Positions 44,804-53,513 of a stretch of DNA of 64,000 nt are shown in pieces; position 1 is the stretch's first letter; the number at the start of each line of letters is the position of its first letter. The stretch is from Rhododendron vialii. Taxonomy: Eukaryota > Streptophyta > Magnoliopsida > Ericales > Ericaceae. The notes under the pieces are model-generated. The model saw only the letters and a program-made list of their open reading frames with translations, was not told where the DNA came from and made no database searches. The position numbers and the translations under genes are program-made. The stretch lies in the NCBI RefSeq assembly GCF_030253575.1, contig NC_080560.1, forward strand, positions 10,536,501-10,600,500. Direction: 5' to 3'.

Positions 44804-45564
44804 AGGTTTTTGTTTTTTGTAATGATGGTGTACTTAAATGAGAGAGAGAAAATTTGGTTATTTACAAAAGATTGCTAGGTTTGATTATTCAAAGACCAAA
44901 ATTTGATGAATTGCTAAGAGGTTGCTAAGTTTGATTATTCCAGTGTGATCACTCTTTTGAGCAAACAATGTTAACTTTATTTTGGTTTTGATTAACTAAA
45001 TTTAATGAACCTCACATTCTCAATAAAATACACACATCATTACAAAAAAAAATGTTCTTTCGCTTCCCTTTTCCCCTCTCTTTTTCTTTTTAACAATGTT
45101 TTCAAAAAAAAATATTTTACTTAATTTAAAAAAAAACTGTTTTCCCCCCAAAATTGTTTTTTAACTGTTTTTAAAAAACATTTTTATACAAAAAAAAAAT
45201 TTGTTCTTTTTTTGAAAAAATGTTTTATATAAGAAAATGTTTTTTTTCAAAACCTTTTCTTATATAAAAACTATTTTTTCAAAAACCATAATTACACAAA
45301 AGCTATTTTTCTTAAAATTGTTTTTCTTTTTTAAAATTTTTTGAAAAAGTTCAAAAATTATTTTTAGAAAAAAACTATTTCTATGTTCACAGTATTAGTA
45401 TTTTTGTAATTTAAAAAGGTAATGTGACAACTTTTGGTTATTCAATTTTGATTATGCCATTGTGAACCTCTATATTGTTAATTTTAATAATCTCTTAAAT
45501 AGATAATCAAAAGCTAGTGTGATAATTTTCGGTTATCAATTTTTTATTATAATATTGTGGATAC
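43977..45564. mobile_element. Large relative of the GAGCATCCACAG element
   Basis: Ends GTGTCCACAACGGCATA and, inverted, GTATCCACAATATTATAA; subterminal blocks (AATAATCAAAACATG, AATTTGATGAATTGCTAAG, GTGTGATCACTC) resemble 35361-35979. The interior is low-complexity AAACAGTTTTTGAAA repeats and a (GA)n tract at 44754-44799. No coding sequence or target duplication was found. Confidence 0.5.
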
Positions 45565-45616
45565 CTAATAGGCTGAGGAAAGTTCTTCCTAGCGTGATTG
45601 GTGATACCAAGGCAGC

Positions 45617-45622
45617 GTGTGT

Positions 45623-45653
<31 letters not shown>

Positions 45654-45657
45654 GGGA
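45617..45657. repeat. (GT)n(G)n tract
   Basis: About ten GT units followed by about 20 G, a structure repeated at 63283-63350. Confidence 0.92.
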
Positions 45658-45869
45658 GGAACAGATTCTTGATGGGGTTCTGCTAATGAATTCATTGATA
45701 GCTGCATGGAAGAAAAGAAAGTCAGAAAGGTTGATTTTGAAAAGGCATATGACTATGTAAACTGGAATTTCTTATGCTGGACATGATGAGCAAATTGGGT
45801 TGTGGAGTCAAACGGAGTGAATGGGTGAAGGAATGTATTTCAACTTCTTCTTTATCCATGTTCCCTAGT

Positions 45870-46565
45870 TTTTTTTTTTTGTCAAAATGGTACTCCCTCC
45901 GTTCCTTATTTAGAGTCCAGTATTCCATTTTAGGCTGTCCCTTAATAAATGTCCGTTTTGTAAAGTTAGTGGGTAAAAATTGGTCATTGTCTATTTTGTC
46001 CCTAAAAGTATATTCCATTTTGAAAAGTTAGTGAATAAAAGAGTAATGATGATAGGTAAGTAAGGAAAGTGGAGGAAAAAATTGATGTGAAATGTATAAT
46101 GATGATGTCTTTTTAATAAGTTGAAATTACGAAGCACACTTAAAAGGGGACGGAGAGAGTAGGTGATTTTATTAATATGAGATAAACATATATACAATCA
46201 AAGGGAGTAAACTATCCCAAACAGAGCTAGACAATAACCAGAAGGCCAAGATTTGCAAGCTTATAATTCCAGAAACCTCACAAACCAACACGACGATCCC
46301 TTGATCATCAGCTAGCTTCTAACCACCGGATTCCAAAACAAATGAATGAAACCCCAACAAAACCACCGAACTAGGGGAAACCCAGCCGGGAGAAAGACTC
46401 ATGGCAAGAAACCGGAGAGAAAAATAGAAACACACAGAAAAACAAATCGAAAAGCAACATAAATTAATAAAACCTCACAAACAACACCCAACCAATCAAG
46501 CACTCCTCCTCCGACAAACTAAGCGCGCACAAGAACGGACTCCGACAACCACATCTACAAGCCAA
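45870..46565 (-). mobile_element. LINE-like fragment copy 2, split by a Stowaway MITE
   Basis: Poly(T) at 45872-45881 followed by GTCAAAATGG continues at 46162 with GTGATTTTATTAATATGAGA; the same join is uninterrupted at 41587-41640. The far end abuts the dehydrogenase pseudogene at 46569. Confidence 0.4.
45893..46159. mobile_element. Stowaway-like MITE inside the LINE-like fragment
   Basis: Ends CTCCCTCCGTTCC and, inverted, CTCTCTCCGTCCCC; TA flanks at 45891-45892 and 46160-46161. The uninterrupted paralogous repeat at 41587 shows what the site looked like before insertion. Confidence 0.85.
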
Positions 46566-46568
46566 TCC

Positions 46569-46965
46569 TCAAAAGGTTGATTCTTCCGTCTTGAATATAA
46601 AACAAGCTAGAGGACCCACCATAAAGCATCAAAGCTAGCATCACAGCCCTCCTTTTGCACCTTGTTCAACAGTATAGAACCCCTTGTTATAGTTGATGTT
46701 TGTTTTCATAGAACTAGGGCACACTGCATTTATGGCAATTTTAGGGTAATCCTTTGCCATAACCCTTGTGTAGCCATTGAGAGCAGCTTTGGACACTATG
46801 TAAGCAGAAAAGTTGATAGGCCATCCTTTTGCTTCCAGCAAATCCTCACTGCAATCCTCATGAAACCACTGAATTACCTCATCCACATTCTCTAGTGTGA
46901 GGCTCTCAATTTCTCCTAGTGTTTTCTTAGCCTTTTCGTTTGTAAAAAACTATAATACAATTTCA
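46569..46965 (-). pseudogene. Short-chain dehydrogenase/reductase (carbonyl or salutaridine reductase-like), 3' fragment
   Basis: The minus strand reads ENVDEVIQWFHEDC, EAKGWPINFSAYIVSKAALN, GYTRVMAKDYPKIAINAVCP and TNINYNKGFYTVEQGAK, clearly the C-terminal third of a plant SDR110C-type reductase, with the catalytic Tyr and Lys of YxxxK present (AYIVSK). The expected GPVMLALLPDGGPSG region follows only in shifted frames (a stop after KGGL, then VMLALMLYGGSSSLFY, then FKTEESTF in a third frame), so it carries at least two frameshifts. The N-terminal Rossmann fold is absent upstream. It is a non-functional fragment, perhaps one exon left from a lost gene. Confidence 0.85.
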
Positions 46966-47523
46966 TGCAACATTCTTAGAAGGAAAAAAAAGCAGACAAG
47001 ACCCCTATTTAGTGCTGTTTCTTTGGAAACAAAAGTTCAATCATTGTGATTTAATTTGTACATTGATGTTTTATTTAGCGACCACCTCAAGATGCATGGA
47101 AGGTTCAGATTACCAAGGTGCCATCGATCGAAATAGATCCACAAGGGTCTCAACTTCACAGTGAAGTTGCAATCTTCATCCTTCAACTTTTGCGAACCCA
47201 TATATATTCTGAAAGACTCATATAGTGTTCGTTTTTTGAGCCAAAAACAGTCTTCGAGAATTTAAAAACTCATTTTTCCTGGTTTCGGAAAGTGGGTTGT
47301 TTTAAAATTAAAACTTGCAAATGTTGATTGTCAAAATAACTACCTTAACAAGTTTGTCTATTCTTCGCCAAATAGAATTAAACTAGTTATTGAAAATAAA
47401 AACATTAGCTAACAACCTAGAAAAATATCCCTATTTCATCCATAATTGTTGAGGTTAAATCACAGCTTCGCTGCTATAATTAATTACCCCTTCTTTGTGG
47501 TACAATACATGACTCCCGGGGCC
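46966..47523. other. AT-rich spacer between two pseudogenes
   Basis: No feature is recognised here. Confidence 0.5.
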
Positions 47524-48765
47524 ATGACTATCAGCATTCAGTCCTTCCATCTGCCATACCACTCCTACCAACTCTATCATGACGTCAACTTCTTCGACGA
47601 CACTGTCAAAACCCTAGTCACCAACACCCCCTTCATCGTCAACACCTGGATCGATCTCCGACATCGAACGCCTCCACCACCACTGCCTCCACAAACTTAT
47701 CGTTGGCCTCGACGTCGAGTGGCGCCCAACTTAAAAAACAACTCCACCAACCCGGCCGCCACTCTCCAACTCTGCGTCGGCCGCAACTGCCTCATCTTCC
47801 AGCTCATTATTACCCCCCAAATTCCCCAATCCCTCGTAAACTTCCTCGCCGACGCCGATTATGTTGCGTTTTCCCCACATTAAATGCAGTTTGAAAAGAA
47901 AAAGAAAAAGTGAATAATGGGTTGTTGAGTATTTAATTGGCCCAAATAAATGTGGTCATTGGAAATCCTCTTGAGTGGGTGCCGGCAATTCCAATAGCAT
48001 TTGTGATGCTTGGAATTTGAAGACCCAAGTGTGTAGATCCTTCTCCTGGCCCTATTTACGTGAAGTGGTGCAAGTGTGCTATGGGTGCCGAGTGTGAGAA
48101 AAAGAAAAGGGTTGAGGGGGCAGCCCCTTCGGGGCTTGCCGAGTACACCGGCCGTGAGAGTTGAAGGACGACAGTCCCTTCGGGGGCTGCCGGCTACCCG
48201 GGCTGGGAGGTGAGAGGAGAGTATTGTGAGGGAAAAATAGAGATGTTGGGGGCGAGTGAAAAACATAGTGTGAGCGAACTGTTTGAAGCTCAAGAGAGGG
48301 TTTTTTATCTCACATGGTAATCTCTTACTATTTTTCATACAGTGGAATCTCTCTCATTTGTGGATGTACCCGAGTTTGAGGAACACGTATTTTCTTGTGC
48401 GCTGTGCAATTTGTTTTTGTTTGTTGCGCTCCCATTGTGGGTGGAATTATCGGGCATAATCCCAACAATGATTACATCTTCGTGGGCGTCGGGATTGAAG
48501 GCGATGTTGGTAAGTTGTGGGATGATTACGGAGCTGCAAGTGACAAACTGGGTGGATCTGAGGTGGTTGGCGGCGAGGGAGTTGCGTAAGAGGCCAGCTT
48601 CGAAATGCGGGGTTGGTGAAATTGGCGAGGGAGGTTTCTGGGGAAGGAGTTTGTTATACTCATCAATGTCCATTTTGGGTGCTACTATATCAATAGATCT
48701 TGCAGTTTACATGCACAGATGCTTTAAGCAGCTCTTTGGCATATAAATGTGGAGGAAATTTTGAT
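47524..48765 (+). pseudogene. Werner-like 3'-5' exonuclease (WEX/DnaQ-like) pseudogene
   Basis: The left part (47524-47884) reads MTISIQSFHLPYHSYQLYHD, then in a second frame HKLIVGLDVEWRPT (the exonuclease I motif with its DxE), then back in the first frame NPAATLQLCVGRNCLIFQL and IPQSLVNFLADADYV. The right part (48468-48765) reads DYIFVGVGIEGDVGKLWDDYG, then WVDLRWLAARELRKR and LRNAGLVKLAREVSG in other frames and a decayed CTDALSSSLAYK. The domain order is that of plant WRN-exonuclease-like proteins, but at least four frame changes and an internal insert (47923-48467) abolish function. The family is normally a single-exon gene of about 200 codons. Confidence 0.85.
47923..48467. mobile_element. 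Solo-LTR-like insert in the exonuclease pseudogene
   Basis: The insert begins TGTTGAGTATTTAATTGG and ends GGCATAATCCCAACA, i.e. TG...CA with short inverted TGTTG/CAACA termini and about 545 bp, as for a Copia-type LTR. It contains two CCCTTCGGGG palindromes. No primer-binding site, internal region or clean 5-bp duplication was found, so the solo-LTR reading is tentative and orientation is unknown. Confidence 0.5.
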
Positions 48766-48792
48766 GCGAAGACATTCTTTGTGAATGTGGAG

Positions 48793-49003
48793 GAATTTTT
48801 CGGTGCCGGGTGGGTATATCTCACGTGGTAGGCTCAGCACATCCGAGTCGTCCAATACACTTTTGGAAGGCTCAAATTGAAACCCTCCCTCTCCTCTATC
48901 TCACCCCAACACTTTCTCTCTCTCCAAATTTAAGCCGTTTAAAAACGCAATGGACGGCTTGAATGCACCCGGACACCACGTGGTACCCACTCGGCACTGA
49001 AAT
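48793..49003. mobile_element. Small foldback MITE (TTCGGTGCCGGGTGGGT arms)
   Basis: AATTTTTCGGTGCCGGGTGG, CACGTGGTAGGC and GTCGTCCA are mirrored by TGGACGGC, CACGTGGTACCCACTCGGCA and CTGAAATTCTTT. Arms are about 75 bp. Confidence 0.75.
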
Positions 49004-49730
49004 TCTTTCCGTGAATGTTGGTGCATCTTTGTGAATGTGAGTGCAACTTGAATGTGGTAACATTTATCATGTGAATTGTGAAGGTTGTAGAGGAATTAGC
49101 CAATGGGAAAATGAAACATTAGATATTAGAAGGCCAGAGTCATGTTTGCTTCATTTCCTAATGCATCTTCGACATCAGCTTCTAGTTTGGCAACTATCAA
49201 TAATCGTTTTCTCCTTCAAACAATGTTGTTCGAAGGTCGACCATATAGAGACGTCACGTGATTCGTTCACCGAATTACCGATATTCGATCGACTTGATAT
49301 TTTTTTACAAGTTTGTTCTAAGTGTCGAGCTTTATATAGTGACCAGTTTAAGGTAACATTTTGTGTTCTAGACAATGCCCCTTTTGTGGGCACAACCACC
49401 CGTTGTGCTCCTAGGCAGTAGGCATAGCAGAACCTCCCATTTTTTGCATTAAAAAGTGATTAATTCTCAAAATACTTGGATAAAAGTAATTTTTTTTTAA
49501 TTTTTTGATTTTTCTCGTCGAGACAAATCAACAACTTACAAAAGTTTAGCACAAAACCAACAAATGCGAACAAATTTCAAATAAAGACAAAATTTTTAAA
49601 TTTAAGTTAAGAGCAAAAGAACAGAGCAAGTTTTGAAAAAACTACTTCGTATTTCGCTATTTATCTCTCTCCATTCATTACATCAATTTTTTTTTTTCTA
49701 AAAAAACAATAGGAAACAAAGTGAATACTT
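49004..49730. other. Spacer without recognised gene
   Basis: A 126-codon open frame at 49041-49421 has no recognisable domain. The rest is AT-rich and includes a half-copy of the foldback type found at 42164-42475. Confidence 0.45.
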
Positions 49731-49825
49731 TTAACAATATACCATTAACACTAAATCTCAACCATTGCTTTGGACGGTCCAGATTAAAACTTAAAATGGA
49801 CACATCCTCTCTCCCCTCACGTGCT

Positions 49826-49900
49826 CTCTCTCTCTCTCTCTCCCTCCCTCCCTCCCTCCCTCTCCCTCTCCCTCTCCCTCTCCCTCTCCCTCTCCCCCTC
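49826..49900. repeat. CT-rich microsatellite (CT)n, (CCCT)n, (CCCTCT)n
   Basis: Three related CT units in series. Confidence 0.95.
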
Positions 49901-50100
49901 CTGTCGAGTTAAACTTCATGCTAAATTCCATCATGCTCCCTCACGCTTAGAGGTGTCAAAGGTGCCTGTCGTGTCGTGCCATTCAACTTCCGTGCCAACC
50001 GTGCTTCGTGCTCTCTCTCTCCTTCCTGTCGAGTTAAACTTCATGCTAAATTCCATCATGCTCCCTCACGCTTAGAGGTGTCAAAGGTGCCTGTCGTGCC
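49901..50100. repeat. Two-copy tandem repeat, period 125 bp
   Basis: CTGTCGAGTTAAACTTCATG, AAATTCCATCATGCTCCCTC and GAGGTGTCAAAGGTGCCTGT occur at 49901 and again at 50026, nearly identical. The second copy runs into GTGCCGTGCC repeats. Confidence 0.92.
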
Positions 50101-50390
50101 GTGCCGTGCCAATCGTGCTTCATGTTGTGCCGTGCTTCACCGTGCCATGGCGTGCCGTGCCGTGTCGTGCTTTAAGCGTGCCTTGCTAGGCCATTTTACT
50201 TTATTGGGCCGTGTCGGGCTGTGCCTTTTTTAAATCATGTCATGTTGTGCCGTACCCGATTAATTAATCGTGATGTGTCGTGCCATGCCTTTTTTGTCGT
50301 GTCGTGTCATGCCATGCTTTTTTGAATTGTGTCGTGCCGGGCCGTTTACTTAATCGTGTGTCGTGCCGTGCCATATTGTGCCATCGATTT
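50090..50390. repeat. GTGCC/GTGTC short-period repeat block 1
   Basis: Irregular repeats of CGTGCCGTGCC, CGTGTCGTGCC and CATGTTGTGCCG. A second block of the same type lies at 51884-52280. The open frames across both blocks are artefacts of the 5-bp and 10-bp periodicity. Confidence 0.88.
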
Positions 50391-50627
50391 TCGTATACAC
50401 ATCACCAACCAATTTTTGTTTGAAAAAAATCTTCCCAAAAAAGACACATTCCCGTGCCTCTAATGTTCTAAAGTTTGCAAACTTGTAGTATTCAATCCTA
50501 ATTTGAGGCGTGCTAGCAAAAAGAATTATCTTTTTCTTAAAATTTTATTGAGACTTGTAAATTTCAATTCAAATGGAAAAAAAAAAAGGATTTGGAGACT
50601 TGGAAATGCTCTAATGTTCTTAAGTTA

Positions 50628-50665
50628 CTAGTATAATGCCCATGCTTCGCACGTTTTCGCATGCT
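50628..50665 (-). mobile_element. Candidate Helitron 3' end on the minus strand
   Basis: Read on the minus strand, CATGCGAAAACGTGCGAAGC then ATGGGCATTATA and CTAG followed by T resembles the hairpin-plus-CTAG terminus seen at 38241-38267. The body would extend to higher coordinates; its 5' end was not found. Confidence 0.4.
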
Positions 50666-50847
50666 CATTGGATGTTTTGGTATTAGGAAGTGTTTTGGAT
50701 TATCGTAGTGACGATAGTTAAAAAATATTGAGGTGTTATTAAAGCAGAAATGAGTTTTAGTTTTTGAAAATAGTGGAGTAGGTTTTTATTTTTTGGGCAC
50801 ATCTTATGTGTTTCAATTCATTTTCAGAACTGCAAGTTATTTTTTGG

Positions 50848-51165
50848 AGTGATGCTACAGGTACCGACAGGGTCGGTACCGAAATCGTAGGGACGGCCGC
50901 GCCGGGCCGTCTCCGGCCATCGGACAGTCGATCCGAGCCGTCCAAAAATTCAAAAAAAAAAAAAACGAGGGGGCGTACGCGGGAATCAACGGCATCCGAG
51001 GTGTGTAAGGTGCTTGATCCGAGCACCCTTTTTTTGTGTATTACTCGTTTTTTTTTTTATAGAATTTTTGGACGGCTCGAATCGGCCGTCCGGTGGCCGG
51101 AGATGGCCCGGCGCGGCCGTCCCTACGATTTCGGTACCGACCCCGTCGGTACCAATATCATTTCT
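50848..51165. mobile_element. GC-rich TIR element, family F2, complete copy
   Basis: GGTACCGACAGGGTCGGTACC, GAAATCGTAGGGACGGCCGC and GGGCCGTCTCCGGCCA are mirrored as TGGCCGGAGATGGCCCGG, GCGGCCGTCCCTACGATTTC and GGTACCGACCCCGTCGGTACC. The flanks GTGATGCTACA and, inverted, AATGATATT are also related, so the true ends may lie slightly further out. Each terminal repeat itself contains a small palindrome (GGTACCGAC...GTCGGTACC). Confidence 0.8.
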
Positions 51166-51414
51166 GTATTTTTTGGGCTAACTCTTCATTCTTCAAAGAA
51201 GAGCAAGGCATGAGCTAAATCAAGTTCTAAACCAAGTGCATAAAATCAAGTTCCGAGCGATCATAATATTGGCACATTCGGTGTAATATTTGTTAACACC
51301 AAACAGATTTTCCAAAATCAGACATCAAATGTATTAGGAAGCAACATTCATACAAAATAGCTTAATTGTTCTGTCTATTTGAATCAGAAAACAAGTACTA
51401 ACTTCTTTTTTTTT

Positions 51415-51418
<4 letters not shown>

Positions 51419-51476
<58 letters not shown>

Positions 51477-51477
51477 G
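51419..51477. repeat. (CT)n(CA)n compound microsatellite
   Basis: About 20 CT units followed by about ten CA units. Confidence 0.95.
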
Positions 51478-51883
51478 CACGTTATTTTTTTCATGACTTC
51501 ATGTTTTTTTTATAAAATTGATCTTTTAAAATTAATATTTTTTATAATCATTTTATTTTGAAACTTTTTCTCCCCTTATTTTTATAAGTTTTTTTAACTT
51601 GATATAATTCACTAACACAAACAAAAAATAATTCATTTTCACCAAAAAAAAAATATATATATATTTTAAAATATTTATTAGATAAAACGCAATGTATATG
51701 TGTGGTAATTGGTATATTATAATTTTGATTCAAATTTTTTTAATCATATAAATATTTTAAAAGTTTATTTTAGTTAAATAAAAAGAAAAGATTAATAAAT
51801 TATTGGATTATCAAAAAATACATAGAAATAAAGTAAAGTATAATTTGAAATCCCTTGTTTATTTATTAACATTTTTTTCCATG

Positions 51884-52280
51884 CCTCGTGCCGTGCCGTG
51901 TCTTATTGTGCCCGACAAGAACTGTGTTATGTCGTGCCTGTGCCGTGCCGTACCCAACTAGAACCGTGTTGTGTCATGCCATACCCGTCCACTTCCGTGA
52001 TCGTGCCCATGCCCGTGCCGTGCCGTGCCATGCCTGGCTAGAACCGTGTAGTGACTCGTGCCCCATCCCACTTTCGTTTTGTGCCCGTGCCGTGCTCGTC
52101 TAAGACCGTGTTGTGCCGTGTCGTGCCAGGCCAACTTCCGTGCCGTGCCCGTGTCGTTGCCGCTCACTTCCGTGCCCGTGCCGTGCCACATGCTTACTAA
52201 GACCATGTCGTGCCAAGATTAAACCGTGCCTGTGGCATGCCGTGCCGCCTTCAAACGTGTCGTGCCCATGCTGTGCCAGT
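51884..52280. repeat. GTGCC/GTGTC short-period repeat block 2
   Basis: CGTGCCGTGCCGTGTC, GCCCGTGCCGTGCC and GAACCGTGTTGTG motifs recur irregularly. The block is on the same strand as block 1 (50090-50390) and runs into a (CT)n tract at 52316-52360. Confidence 0.88.
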
Positions 52281-52313
52281 GCCAACCCTCCGGCGACGAA
52301 TCTCGGCGACTGT

Positions 52314-52315
<2 letters not shown>

Positions 52316-52360
<45 letters not shown>
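52316..52360. repeat. (CT)n microsatellite
   Basis: About 22 CT units. Confidence 0.95.
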
Positions 52361-52983
52361 AAATCCCCAATCCAAGCTCTAATTCTTGTGAGATGGCTCC
52401 GGAGATGATAGCTTCCGGCAACGATAGCTTTTCCGGCAACTCCGGAGACGATACACTAAGAATCATTCTTTGATAGAAGGATTGAGGTAATTTCTTGTTT
52501 CAAATTCTTGGTGATTTCTTATTTCAAATTGAAGGATACGGTTGTATCTTTTGTTGAAAGTTTAGTACTTGGTGAGATAATCTTGCTTCTAGTTGAACAA
52601 TAGGCTTGCAGCTGTTGTTGCGTAATTTCCCCCGTAAATTACCGACTCCATCTGTTGTGTTTTTACTTTATTGTGAGGACTATTGCTTGAGCCTCTTTTT
52701 GTTGTTCCCAATAATCTATTTTAAGAAATAATGTAGTTTATAGGGGTTACATTGAAAAAAAAAGGAATATTATCAAAATTTAGGTTTTCCAACTAATTCC
52801 TCTATATGATTCCAAAATTTTTTATTGTCACATGGAAAATTAAAAAATGGTTTTACAGAATCTCCCCTCCATTATGGATCTCATTTTGTAGATTTTTTCA
52901 CGTAGATTTCAATTATATAAATTTTATAAAAATTGAATTTGTAAAACAAACGTTATAGACATTTTAAGATTTAAAATACTGTA

Positions 52984-52986
<3 letters not shown>

Positions 52987-53061
<75 letters not shown>
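52987..53061. repeat. (GA)n microsatellite
   Basis: About 37 uninterrupted GA units, adjoining the right inverted repeat of the compound region. Confidence 0.97.
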
Positions 53062-53064
<3 letters not shown>

Positions 53065-53513
53065 ACTTTAAGTTTTAACTTGGACCGTCCAAAGCAATTG
53101 TTGAGATCTAGTGTCAATTGTATTCTCTCGAACTCCCTAAAAAATGAGAAGTGACCGGCCATGTACTACAAGACCGACTCATGGAACACGCAGCCTAGAA
53201 TACAATAAGTTGTCCAACAATAAATAATTTTTTCGTTATTAAATAAAACCAAAGCCAAATAAGTCCCAATCATAAGCATGTGGCACAATCATCCCATGAA
53301 CCAACCCGATGAAAATTTACCACCAACAAAAAAAGTAATCCCATTTTATCGGAAAGCTATACAAAGTGCGGAAGTGACCATTAACACTATATCTCAGCCA
53401 TATACTATGTATATATATTACACTGAAGCACTTCTAGTGGAAATACTCCATTCTGGGAAGAGAATTTAGTAGGCACTCCGAAAGAGAAGCCATGGAGCAC
53501 AATTTTCATACCG

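Larger units (their letters stand above)
49735..53125. repeat. Compound region bounded by inverted 60-bp repeats
   Basis: ACACTAAATCTCAACCATTG, CTTTGGACGGTCCAGATTAA and AACTTAAAATGG at 49740-49799 are followed by CT tracts. The inverse (CACTTTAAGTTTTAAC, TTGGACCGTCCAAAGCAATT, GTTGAGATCTAGTGTCAATT) is at 53064-53120, preceded by a GA tract. GTGCC-type repeats lie just inside each end. The whole could be a composite element or two relatives in inverted orientation with other insertions between. Confidence 0.5.

Noticed and set aside
47446..47883. 145-codon frame at 47446 as an intact small protein
   Set aside because: The exonuclease family alignment needs two frame switches inside it, so it is part of a pseudogene and not a new protein.
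51888..52361. Cys/Pro/Ala/Arg-rich frames across GTGCC repeats
   Set aside because: Short-period repeats give open frames on both strands in several phases; there is no gene signal.
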